Assembly (NCBI RefSeq): GCF_943913055.1
Contig: NZ_CALTWS010000093.1
Span: 1-10,156, forward strand
Length of the DNA stretch: 10,156 nucleotides
DNA from: an uncultured Brevundimonas sp.
Lineage (GTDB): Bacteria; Pseudomonadota; Alphaproteobacteria; Caulobacterales; Caulobacteraceae
Reading direction: 5' to 3'
The position numbers were made by a program, and so were the translations under genes. This document shows positions 1 to 6,374 of the stretch, in pieces. The notes beneath the pieces are model-generated. The model did not search any database. It was not told the origin of the DNA and saw only the letters and a program-made list of their open reading frames with translations. The number at the start of each line of letters is the position of its first letter. Positions within the stretch are counted from its first letter, which is position 1.

Positions 1-60
1 CTGGTCAGGGCCGGAAGGCAGCAGCCACAACGAATTCCCCTTCGGGTCGCGGTCTCCACT
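1..60 (+). ncRNA. ffs: Signal recognition particle RNA (4.5S, small type), 3' part
   Basis: This is the RNA scaffold of the signal recognition particle, which binds Ffh and targets nascent membrane proteins to FtsY. The window begins inside the gene. Bases 3-28 hold the highly conserved domain IV core: GGTCAGG, then the CCGGAAGG tetraloop region, then CAGCAGCC. The following bases to about 60 form the descending 3' strand of the long hairpin, whose 5' partner strand lies outside the window. A run of six T at 67-72 may be the termination tract. The exact 3' end is uncertain by several bases. Confidence 0.9.
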
Positions 61-72
61 TTCCTCTTTTTT

Positions 73-159
73 GTTGCGCTAACGCTCGGCTCTCGGAGCC
101 TCGCTGCTTGAGCGCGTTTGGTTGCGCCAACGCGCGACGTGGCCGCTCGCGGCTTGAGC
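73..159. repeat. Imperfect direct repeat in the spacer after the SRP RNA
   Basis: Two related units lie next to each other. The first (73-113) starts with GTTGCGCTAACGC and ends with GCTTGAGC. The second (121-159) starts with GTTGCGCCAACGC and ends with the same GCTTGAGC. The middles are GC-rich and diverged. The first unit contains a small hairpin, GGCTC (88-92) with GAGCC (96-100). The role is unknown; it could be a dispersed intergenic repeat of this genome. The rest of the 61-235 spacer shows nothing else that can be supported. Confidence 0.55.
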
Positions 160-235
160 ATGCCATCGCAAACTCTTCACGGAACGCTCTACCGGCTGAG
201 CCGCTTGTTCAGCTTCACCTCAACGGAGCGAGCGG

Positions 236-637
236 ATGAGCATTCTCGGCAAGATCATGGGCAGCATTTTCAAGCGCAAGCCCGAGGCGCAGGCCCCCGC
301 ATCGCCTGCGCCTACAGCCCCCGCGCCGGCGACCCCCGCAGCGCCCGTCTCCAACGCCGCCGCCACGGCCCCGCAGCCTCAGCCCGTCGATGTCGACGGC
401 ATTCTGGATTTCATGAACGAGCAGCGGGACCAGAAGCTGAACTGGCGCACCTCCATCGTCGACCTGATGAAGCTGACCGGCATGGACAGCTCGCTGGCCG
501 AGCGCAAGGAACTGGCGGGCGAGTTGGGCTACACCGGCGATACTTCGGACACGGCCACGATGAACGTCTGGCTGCACAAGCAGGTCATCCAGAAGATCAA
601 GGATAACGGCGGCCAGATCCGCGACATGACGGACTGA
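236..637 (+). CDS. DUF3597 family protein
   Basis: A 133-residue soluble protein of unknown function. Residues 1-16 (MSILGKIMGSIFKRKP) form a short amphipathic, basic start. Residues 17-50 are a low-complexity Ala/Pro linker, and the folded domain runs from about residue 51 to the end. That domain carries the family-typical stretches QKLNWRTSIVDLMK, SSLAERKELAGELGYTGD and MNVWLHKQV. I recognise these as DUF3597, widespread in Proteobacteria and without a known role. The ATG is supported by GGAG at 225-228, 7 nt upstream. It lies between the SRP RNA and dnaX and probably has its own transcription start, since its stop is about 60 bp from dnaX. Nothing in the sequence suggests an enzyme activity. 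Confidence 0.88.
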   Translation: MSILGKIMGSIFKRKPEAQAPASPAPTAPAPATPAAPVSNAAATAPQPQPVDVDGILDFMNEQRDQKLNWRTSIVDLMKLTGMDSSLAERKELAGELGYTGDTSDTATMNVWLHKQVIQKIKDNGGQIRDMTD

Positions 638-698
638 TTTCACACGCGATGCGGTGAGGGGGTGCGCAGGTCCCCTCGACCGCGATAAGACTGTCGCC

Positions 699-2567
699 AT
701 GAGCGACGCCGACCCGAATCTGGATGATCCCCCGTGGGACGAAGACGCGCCCGACGTCGAGGAGCGCGATCCCAATACGGACGACATGTTCGGTTCGCCC
801 GAGCCGGTGGGTATGCGAGAGGCCGAGGCGGCGGCGATTCCCGCGACGGCCGCGGAACCGGTGGCCCAGCCCGCGCCGGACCAAGGCCCGGCGGCCCATG
901 TCGATGACGGCGAAGCCTATACCGTCCTGGCCCGCAAATACCGACCGCGTACGTTCGAGGACCTGATCGGTCAGGAGGCGATGGTTCGCACCCTGACCAA
1001 CGCCTTCGCCACCGGCCGGATCGCCCATGCCTTCATGCTGACCGGGGTGCGCGGCGTCGGCAAGACGACCACGGCCCGCCTGCTGGCCCGCGCCCTGAAC
1101 AACGAGACCGACGTCATCGACCGGCCCTCGCTGGCCCTCACGGCGCACGGACGGCACGACGCGGCGATCATGGCGGGCCAGCATATGGACGTCATGGAAA
1201 TGGACGCCGCCAGCCACACGGGTGTCAACGACATCCGGGATATCCTGGAGAGCGTCCGCTATGCGCCGGTCGAGGCACGCTACAAGGTCTATGTGCTGGA
1301 CGAAGTGCACATGCTGTCGAACCAGGCGTTCAACGCCCTGCTGAAGACGCTGGAAGAGCCGCCGCCCCACGCCAAATTCATTTTCGCCACCACCGAAATC
1401 CGCAAGGTGCCGGTGACGATCCTGAGCCGGTGCCAGCGGTTCGACCTGCGCCGCGTCGAGCCGGAAATCCTGGTCGAGCATCTGGCCCGCATCGCCGATC
1501 GCGAAGGCATGCGGATCGAGCAGGATGCCCTGGCCCTGATCGCGCGCGCCGCCGAAGGCTCGGTGCGCGACGGCCTGTCCCTGCTGGACCAGGCCCTGGT
1601 CCAGGGCGAGCGAGGCGAGACGGTCCAGACCACCACCGTACGCGACATGCTGGGCCTCGCCGACCGGACCCAGACCATCGCCCTGTTCGAGGCCATAATG
1701 GCCGGTCGCACGCCCGAGGCGCTGGAGCTGTTTCGCACGCTCTATGGCTATGGCGCGGACCCGGTGCAGGTGACCAACGACCTTTTGGAACACTGCCACG
1801 CCGCTTCGGTCGCCAAGATGCTGGGGCCACAGGCGACGCGCCTGCCCAACGATCAGGCCCAGGCCCTGACGGCGCTGGGGGCCGTGCTGTCGGCGGGCAC
1901 GCTGGCGCGGGTCTGGCAGATGCTGCTGAAGGCGCTGGACGAGGTGCGTCGCGCGCCCAGCCCCGCCGACGCCGTCGAAATGGCCATCGTCCGCCTGGCC
2001 TATGCCGCCGACCTGCCCGGCCCGGAAGAGGCGCTGAAGGCCCTCCGCGACGGCGAGCCGATGCCGGGTGGCTCTGCTCCCCGCGGCGGCGGCGCGGGAG
2101 GCGGAGGCGGGGCCTCGGCCCAGCTTGCCGCGCGACCGGTGGCGGCCCCTGCCCTGCCCGACCCGCAAACCTTCGAACAGGTCGTCGCCCTGATCGGCGA
2201 AAAGCGCGAGGTCGGCCTGCAGATGGATGTGCAGCGCTATGTGAAGCCCGTGGCCTTCAAGCCCGGAGCCATCACCTATGAGAGCGCGCCGGGCGCCCCT
2301 GTCGATCTGGCCCGCAAGCTGTCTTCGCGTCTCAGGGACTGGACCGGCCGGACCTGGCTGATCGCCGCCAACGGCCAGGGCGGGGGCGAGACTATGATCG
2401 AGATCGACCGCCGCAAGCGCGGTCAGGAACGCGCCGAGATCGAGGCCGACCCCTTCGTTACCGCCGTCATGGCCGCCTTTCCCGGTGCGGTCATCGGCGA
2501 GGTAAAGACCATCGCGGCCCCGGTCGAACTGCCGGTTATTCCGGACGAGGCGGCGGAAGACGACTGA
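699..2567 (+). CDS. dnaX: DNA polymerase III subunit gamma/tau (clamp loader ATPase)
   Basis: The AAA+ subunit of the clamp loader, which with HolA and HolB loads the beta clamp; tau also binds the polymerase and helicase. As a 622-aa protein it has an acidic extension (residues 1-73), then the AAA+ core starting at VLARKYRP. Walker A is G116-VRGVGKT-T123 and the DEVH Walker B is D201-H204. The SRC arginine finger is S243-R244-C245 and sensor 2 lies in GSVRDGLSLLD. Domain III follows, then a glycine-rich linker (about 457-471) and a C-terminal tau-type domain. The four Cys of the usual zinc module (between Walker A and the AAAS-like DAAS motif) are absent: the first is N135 and none occurs at 136-164. 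I chose ATG 699; an in-frame GTG at 654 is possible, and neither has a clear Shine-Dalgarno. No A-rich slippery site for a gamma frameshift was seen. Confidence 0.96.
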   Translation: MSDADPNLDDPPWDEDAPDVEERDPNTDDMFGSPEPVGMREAEAAAIPATAAEPVAQPAPDQGPAAHVDDGEAYTVLARKYRPRTFEDLIGQEAMVRTLTNAFATGRIAHAFMLTGVRGVGKTTTARLLARALNNETDVIDRPSLALTAHGRHDAAIMAGQHMDVMEMDAASHTGVNDIRDILESVRYAPVEARYKVYVLDEVHMLSNQAFNALLKTLEEPPPHAKFIFATTEIRKVPVTILSRCQRFDLRRVEPEILVEHLARIADREGMRIEQDALALIARAAEGSVRDGLSLLDQALVQGERGETVQTTTVRDMLGLADRTQTIALFEAIMAGRTPEALELFRTLYGYGADPVQVTNDLLEHCHAASVAKMLGPQATRLPNDQAQALTALGAVLSAGTLARVWQMLLKALDEVRRAPSPADAVEMAIVRLAYAADLPGPEEALKALRDGEPMPGGSAPRGGGAGGGGGASAQLAARPVAAPALPDPQTFEQVVALIGEKREVGLQMDVQRYVKPVAFKPGAITYESAPGAPVDLARKLSSRLRDWTGRTWLIAANGQGGGETMIEIDRRKRGQERAEIEADPFVTAVMAAFPGAVIGEVKTIAAPVELPVIPDEAAEDD

Positions 2568-2615
2568 TCCCGAATGGGTGTTTCGTTGAGGCGCTGAGCG
2601 TCCTATCTATCGCGT

Positions 2616-2945
2616 ATGGCAGATCTCAACGCACTCATGAAACAGGCCCAGGCGATGCAGCAGAAGCTGCAGGACGCTCAGGCGAAAATGGCTGAAACGA
2701 CCGCCGAGGGCACCTCGGGTGGCGGCCTCGTCACCATCGCCCTGAAGGGCCCGGGCGAGATCACGCGCGTGGTCATCGACGACAGCCTGCTGGTTTCCGG
2801 CGAGGGCGAGATCCTGGCCGATCTGATCGTGGCGGCCCATGCCGATGCCAAGCGCAAGCTGGACGAGGTCAACTCGGCCCTGATGCGCGAGGCCGCGGGG
2901 CCCATGGCCGGGATGAACATTCCCGGCATGCCCAAGCTGTTCTGA
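2616..2945 (+). CDS. ybaB: YbaB/EbfC family nucleoid-associated protein
   Basis: A 109-residue DNA-binding protein of the YbaB/EbfC family, which forms dimers shaped like tweezers and coats the nucleoid. The sequence shows the family order: an N-terminal helix rich in Gln and Met (LMKQAQAMQQKLQDAQ), a beta sheet with GGGLVTIALKGPGEI and VVIDDSLL, a second long helix (ILADLIVAAHADAKRKLDEV), and a Gly/Met-rich tail ending in PGMPKLF. It sits between dnaX and recR, the order conserved in many bacteria including E. coli, and probably shares a transcript with recR. There are 48 bp between the dnaX stop and this ATG, with no evident Shine-Dalgarno in front of it. Family members are linked to recombination repair by their position beside recR; a direct role here is inferred only. 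Confidence 0.95.
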   Translation: MADLNALMKQAQAMQQKLQDAQAKMAETTAEGTSGGGLVTIALKGPGEITRVVIDDSLLVSGEGEILADLIVAAHADAKRKLDEVNSALMREAAGPMAGMNIPGMPKLF

Positions 2946-2946
2946 C

Positions 2947-3549
2947 TTGGCGGCGTCCGCAGGACCCGAAATCGAGCGGCTGATTTCGCTGCTGGCGAAA
3001 CTGCCGGGCATGGGTCCACGCTCGGCCCGCCGCGCGGCCCTGGCCTTGCTGAAGAAGCGCGAGCAACTGCTGGTTCCGCTGGCGGCCAGCCTGGCCGAGA
3101 CGGCGGAAAGGGTGACGTCGTGCAGCGTCTGCGGAGCCCCCGACACGCGCGATCCCTGCTCGATCTGTTCTGACCCCGCTCGCGACAACGCCCTGATCTG
3201 TGTGGTCGAAGAAGCCGGGGCCCTGTGGGCTATGGAGCGGTCCGGGGCGTTTCGCGGCAAATATCATGTGCTGGGCGGGCTGCTGTCCGCGTTGGACGGC
3301 GTCGGGCCGGATGCACTGCGTGTCGCCGAACTGGTCGGGCGGGTGCGCGGTGGTGAGGCCAGGGAGGTCGTGCTGGCCCTGCCCGCCACGGTCGATGGCC
3401 AGACCACGGCCCACTACATCGCCGAGCGGCTGAACGGTTCGGGCGTCGAGATCAGCTCCCTGGCGCGCGGCGTGCCGGTCGGGGGTGAGTTGGACTGGCT
3501 GGACGACGGCACGATCATTCAGGCCCTGAGGCAGCGTCGACCGGCCTGA
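2947..3549 (+). CDS. recR: Recombination mediator protein RecR
   Basis: RecR acts with RecO (and RecF) to load RecA on SSB-coated single-stranded DNA at gaps. The 200-aa protein has the full family layout. Residues about 8-35 form the helix-hairpin-helix region (ISLLAKLPGMGPRSARRAA). A C4 zinc finger uses C59, C62, C71 and C74. A Toprim domain starts at VVEEAGAL with acidic E88/E89, and a C-terminal TVDGQTTAHYIAERL and LARGVPVGGELDWLDDGT segment follows. The length equals the usual 198-201 aa. The start is a TTG one base after the ybaB stop; the only early Met lies inside the helix-hairpin-helix, so an ATG start would break the domain. The spacing implies translational coupling with ybaB. Confidence 0.96.
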   Translation: MAASAGPEIERLISLLAKLPGMGPRSARRAALALLKKREQLLVPLAASLAETAERVTSCSVCGAPDTRDPCSICSDPARDNALICVVEEAGALWAMERSGAFRGKYHVLGGLLSALDGVGPDALRVAELVGRVRGGEAREVVLALPATVDGQTTAHYIAERLNGSGVEISSLARGVPVGGELDWLDDGTIIQALRQRRPA

Positions 3550-3632
3550 TACAGAACCGTCAAGCGTCACCGCTGGCGTTCGGGGCTCGCCTGTGGTGAG
3601 ATGTCGCTGCTCTTCCAGAAGGACCCGCAGAG

Positions 3633-4025
3633 ATGACCTACGACCCCGGCCCCGCCCCTGTCACCACGGACAATCACAAGACGCTGGCCATCATCATCTA
3701 TGTGCTGTCGCTGGCAGGCTTCGTTACAGGCGGCATCACGTCCATCATCGCCCTGGTTATCGGTCTGGTGAAGAAGAACGACGTGCGCGGCACGATCTAC
3801 GAAAGCCATTTCGAATTCGCCAACTGGACCAACATCTGGATGCTGGTGGCGGGTATCGCGATCTGGATCGTCGGCACACTGCTGATGCTCGTCCTCATCG
3901 GTTTCATCGTCCTGCCAATCGCCTTGGTGCTGCTGGCCGTCTGGTACGGCGTTCGCCTGATCCTCGGCCTCATCAAGCTGATGGATAATCGCCCGGTCGA
4001 TAATCCGCGCGGCTTCCTGTTCTAG
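3633..4025 (+). CDS. DUF4870 family inner membrane protein
   Basis: A 130-residue integral membrane protein of unknown function. A short hydrophilic N-terminus (1-16) is followed by a hydrophobic segment at about 18-46, a polar loop with KKNDVRGTIYESHFEFANWT (about 47-66), and two further hydrophobic segments at about 67-88 and 89-117. The GT-YESHFE-N-T pattern in the loop is what I recognise from the DUF4870 family. The start ATG has AAGGA at 3619-3623 upstream. The gene is bounded on its 3' side by a strong intrinsic terminator and follows recR by 83 bp, so it is probably the last gene of the transcript or its own unit. No transport or enzymatic motif is visible. Confidence 0.85.
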   Translation: MTYDPGPAPVTTDNHKTLAIIIYVLSLAGFVTGGITSIIALVIGLVKKNDVRGTIYESHFEFANWTNIWMLVAGIAIWIVGTLLMLVLIGFIVLPIALVLLAVWYGVRLILGLIKLMDNRPVDNPRGFLF

Positions 4026-4046
4026 GCCACTAGACCCCTGAGTTTG

Positions 4047-4079
4047 CGCCGTCGTGGGATCGCTCCACGACGGCGTTTT
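4047..4079 (+). terminator. Rho-independent terminator after the DUF4870 gene
   Basis: An 11-bp perfect GC-rich stem, CGCCGTCGTGG (4047-4057) with CCACGACGGCG (4065-4075), can gain one extra G-U pair. The loop is 5-7 nt, and four T follow directly (4076-4079). It ends transcription from the DUF4870 side about 55 bp before rmuC, so rmuC needs its own promoter. Confidence 0.88.
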
Positions 4080-4133
4080 CATATCGGGCTCTCCGCGCTT
4101 TTCGTCAGGGGCGAAGCGGTCTAGGAACGGAGC

Positions 4134-5363
4134 ATGAACATGTCCGTCCTGATCCTCGCCGTTGTCTGCGTCGCCCTTGGCGCGGCCTTCCTGTGGGCCT
4201 TCACCGGCTGGCAGAAGGCACGAGCGCAGCTCATCAGCGCGGAAGACCGCATCGCTCTGGTCGAGGACAGCCGCGTCACCATGGCCGACCTGTTGAAGGC
4301 CCAGGCGGCGCAGTCGGCCCAGGTCGTGGCTGATCACATGGTAAGCCGGGCCACCGAAACCTTTCGCCAGCAGGACCTCCTGGCCCGCGAACGGATGGAG
4401 GCCCAGCTCAAGCCCGTCAGCGAGACCCTGGCCAAGTTCCAAGAACATGTGACCGCCCTGGAAAAGGTTCGGGCCGAAGAGACCGGGGGTCTGAAGGAAC
4501 AGCTGGCCCTGCTGATGACGGCATCCACCGCCACGCGCGACGAGGCACGGCGCCTGACCGAGGCGCTGAAGGGCAATACCGGGCGGCGCGGCCGCTGGGG
4601 CGAGCAGACCTGCCGCAATGTGCTGGAGGCCGCCGGCATGGCCGGACGGTTTGACTTTCAGGAACAGACATCCGAAGCCAATGACGAAGGTCGACAGTCG
4701 CGGCCTGACTTCATCGTGCGCCTGCCCGGCGGCGGTATGTTCGTGATCGACGCCAAGGTGTCGCTGGCCTTCGGCGACGCGACCGACGGCGACGAGGAGG
4801 CCCAGGCCCGCGCCGCCTCCTTGCGGACCGCCGCCAGCATGAAGACGCATGTACGCCAGCTGTCGTCCAAGGCCTATCAGGACCAGTTCAAGCCCAGCCC
4901 GGACTTCGTCGTCATGTTCGTGCCCGGCGACGCCTTTCTGGCCGCGGCGCTGGATCATGAGCCGGAATTGATGACCCAGGCCATGGCCTCGCGCGTGGTC
5001 ATCGTGACGCCCACGACCCTGTTCGCCCTGTGCAAGGCCGTCGCCTATGGCTGGCGGGCCGAGGAGCAGTCGCGCAATGCCGATGAAGTCGCGAAGCTGG
5101 GCAAGGAACTCTACAAGCGCCTGTCGGTCATGGGGGGCCACGCCTCCGCCGTCGGCCGGGCGCTGGACACAGCCGTCGGCAAATACAATCAGTTCGTCGG
5201 CTCGCTGGAGAGCCAGGTCATGGTCTCGGCGCGCCGGTTCGAGGACCTGCAGGTCGATCACGAGGGCAAGGCCCTGCCCGAGCTGGGCGTCGTCGATCAG
5301 TCCCCGCGCAACCTTAGCCGGCCGGAACTGATCTCGCTCGATGAGACAAGAAAACTCGTTTGA
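4134..5363 (+). CDS. rmuC: DNA recombination protein RmuC
   Basis: RmuC proteins limit inversions at short repeats and carry a PD-(D/E)XK-like nuclease fold. This 409-aa copy has one N-terminal membrane helix (about 3-24), then a long charged helical, probably coiled-coil region (about 28-145). The RmuC domain begins at GRWGEQ (G153-Q158). It includes RPDFIV (D192) and VIDAKV (D206, K208), the putative nuclease motif, then PDFVVMFVPGDAFLAAAL, VVIVTPTTLFALCKAVAYGWR and a C-terminal helix around GKELYKRL. AGGA at 4123-4126 suits ATG 4134, while GGAG at 4129-4132 would suit ATG 4140; the two differ by two residues. It is probably monocistronic, between a terminator and the next promoter. The topology implies the catalytic domain is in the cytoplasm, tethered to the inner membrane. 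Confidence 0.95.
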   Translation: MNMSVLILAVVCVALGAAFLWAFTGWQKARAQLISAEDRIALVEDSRVTMADLLKAQAAQSAQVVADHMVSRATETFRQQDLLARERMEAQLKPVSETLAKFQEHVTALEKVRAEETGGLKEQLALLMTASTATRDEARRLTEALKGNTGRRGRWGEQTCRNVLEAAGMAGRFDFQEQTSEANDEGRQSRPDFIVRLPGGGMFVIDAKVSLAFGDATDGDEEAQARAASLRTAASMKTHVRQLSSKAYQDQFKPSPDFVVMFVPGDAFLAAALDHEPELMTQAMASRVVIVTPTTLFALCKAVAYGWRAEEQSRNADEVAKLGKELYKRLSVMGGHASAVGRALDTAVGKYNQFVGSLESQVMVSARRFEDLQVDHEGKALPELGVVDQSPRNLSRPELISLDETRKLV

Positions 5364-5374
5364 GTGCACTGACA

Positions 5375-5391
5375 AGGTTGCTTGACAACCT
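5375..5391. promoter_or_regulatory. Inverted repeat, candidate operator
   Basis: AGGTTG (5375-5380) and CAACCT (5386-5391) form a perfect 6-bp inverted repeat with a 5-bp spacer. The right arm overlaps a consensus-like -35 box. Half-sites of this size and spacing fit a dimeric helix-turn-helix regulator, and the operon downstream encodes one. Binding is inferred from position only. Confidence 0.4.
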
Positions 5392-5409
5392 GGCGCGGCG
5401 ATGTAAAAC
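5382..5409 (+). promoter_or_regulatory. Candidate promoter of the membrane-protein/HTH operon
   Basis: A perfect TTGACA (5382-5387) is followed after 16 bp by TAAAAC (5404-5409), which matches the -10 consensus at four of six positions. It lies 31 bp before the first ATG of the operon, in a spacer that separates it from rmuC. The -10 box is the weak part of the call. Confidence 0.45.
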
Positions 5410-5439
5410 GTCCTTGTCCATTCGACGAGGAAGTTCGCC

Positions 5440-5880
5440 ATGTCATCTGCCAAGCCCAAACGTCCATTCGGTTTGGGAGCCTATCTGGCGGCCCTCGGGC
5501 TGACGGCCGTGATCGCATTGGTCAGCATGACCATCGCCGCGGTGTTGGAGAATGTTTTCGGCATTCAGGGATTTTGGGCTAACGCAGCGCTGCTGTTGGT
5601 CGCAATGAGTTGCGCGATGGTCCTGTGCGTGTGGTGGTGGCGCGGCATCGACGAGGCGGCGCGCGAGGCGCACAAATGGGCCTGGTGGTGGGGTGGCACA
5701 GGTGGCACGTTTGTCGGCGTCGCCGTGATCACGAGCTTGCAGCTAGGTGATGCAACCTCCGCAAATTTGATGGACTTCTCCGCAGGAGATCTAGTCGCCG
5801 GCAGCATGCTGGCCATCCTGCTGTTTCAGTTGGTCGGCTACGGCATCGCGTGGGCGGCCTGGTGGCTGCGGCACCGGTAG
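5440..5880 (+). CDS. Four-helix membrane protein, first of a paralogous pair
   Basis: A 146-aa integral membrane protein that I cannot assign to a named family. Hydrophobic segments lie at about 14-36, 47-67, 86-102 and 117-143. Between the second and third is a charged loop with IDEAAREAHK (70-79) running into WAWWWGG (80-86). The protein ends with AWAAWWLRHR (137-146), a Trp-rich helix end with a basic tail. Both motifs recur in the protein encoded immediately downstream, so the two are paralogues. GAGGAAG (5427-5433) is a good ribosome site 6 nt before the ATG. Basic residues at the N-terminus, in the central loop and at the C-terminus suggest that all three face the cytoplasm. The conserved acidic/His loop could be a protein or ligand contact; this is inference. 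Confidence 0.8.
   Translation: MSSAKPKRPFGLGAYLAALGLTAVIALVSMTIAAVLENVFGIQGFWANAALLLVAMSCAMVLCVWWWRGIDEAAREAHKWAWWWGGTGGTFVGVAVITSLQLGDATSANLMDFSAGDLVAGSMLAILLFQLVGYGIAWAAWWLRHR
5646..5675 (+). repeat. 30-bp direct repeat, copy 1 (in the paralogue pair)
   Basis: This block is identical, base for base, to 6116-6145 and encodes the IDEAAREAHK loop in both membrane proteins. All third codon positions agree, although the surrounding sequence has diverged. Confidence 0.85.
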
Positions 5881-5891
5881 GAGCAGGATCC

Positions 5892-6365
5892 ATGACAACC
5901 AAGCCCATGAAAACCCGCACCATCATCGCCCTGTGCATCGGCGGCCTGGCCTTGATGCTGATCCTGCCCTTCGTCATCGCCTTTGTCGCCGGCTTCATGC
6001 AGGGCTATGCGGGCAAGGAGCCGGATATCGCATCGGTCGTGCCGGCCATAGTATCCCCCCTGATCGTCGGCGCGATGGTCACCGCCCTGGTCGTCACGCT
6101 GGTCTGGATGCGGTTCATCGACGAGGCGGCGCGCGAGGCGCACAAGTTCGCCTGGTACTGGGGCGGGCTCAGCGGTCTGGCGACCGGCGGCGTCTTCGTG
6201 ATCTTGGCCACCCTGCCGCAGGCGGCGGCTTTCGACGCCCAGGCGATCTTTGGGACCCGCGACGATCCGGCCGCCTACATGGCGCTGGGCGCGACCCTGC
6301 TGGCGGCGGTCATGACGGCGGGATACCTGGTGGCCTGGGCCGCCTGGTGGCTGCGGCATCGGTAG
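5892..6365 (+). CDS. Four-helix membrane protein, second of a paralogous pair
   Basis: A 157-aa integral membrane protein, paralogous to the one just upstream. Hydrophobic segments lie at about 10-36, 49-73, 91-110 and 126-154. The loop after the second helix carries IDEAAREAHK (76-85) followed by FAWYWGG, and the C-terminus is AWAAWWLRHR, both shared with its neighbour. The N-terminal halves are not obviously similar. ATG 5892 is 12 bp after the upstream stop, with AGGAGCAGG at 5879-5887 as ribosome site; an earlier in-frame start would overlap the previous gene and is less likely. The HTH gene follows with 9 bp between. Two related subunits made together suggest a heteromeric membrane complex, which is inference. 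I do not recognise a named family. Confidence 0.8.
   Translation: MTTKPMKTRTIIALCIGGLALMLILPFVIAFVAGFMQGYAGKEPDIASVVPAIVSPLIVGAMVTALVVTLVWMRFIDEAAREAHKFAWYWGGLSGLATGGVFVILATLPQAAAFDAQAIFGTRDDPAAYMALGATLLAAVMTAGYLVAWAAWWLRHR
6116..6145 (+). repeat. 30-bp direct repeat, copy 2 (in the paralogue pair)
   Basis: Second copy of the block at 5646-5675, 470 bp further on and in the same reading frame of the downstream paralogue. Confidence 0.85.
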
Positions 6366-6374
6366 GGGGACAGC

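Noticed and set aside
654..698. GTG start for dnaX, 15 codons earlier.
   Set aside because: The extra residues look like non-coding spacer and no ribosome site supports them. It cannot be fully excluded, as ATG 699 also lacks a clear site.
597..2168. A 523-codon open frame on the minus strand opposite dnaX.
   Set aside because: Low-complexity Gly/Arg/Gln-rich product without domains; dnaX on the other strand is certain.
3567..5459. A 630-codon open frame on the minus strand.
   Set aside because: It lies opposite rmuC and the DUF4870 gene, both recognised families. Its composition is that of a reverse-strand shadow in GC-rich DNA, it shows no known domain, and it runs through the terminator and intergenic spacers.
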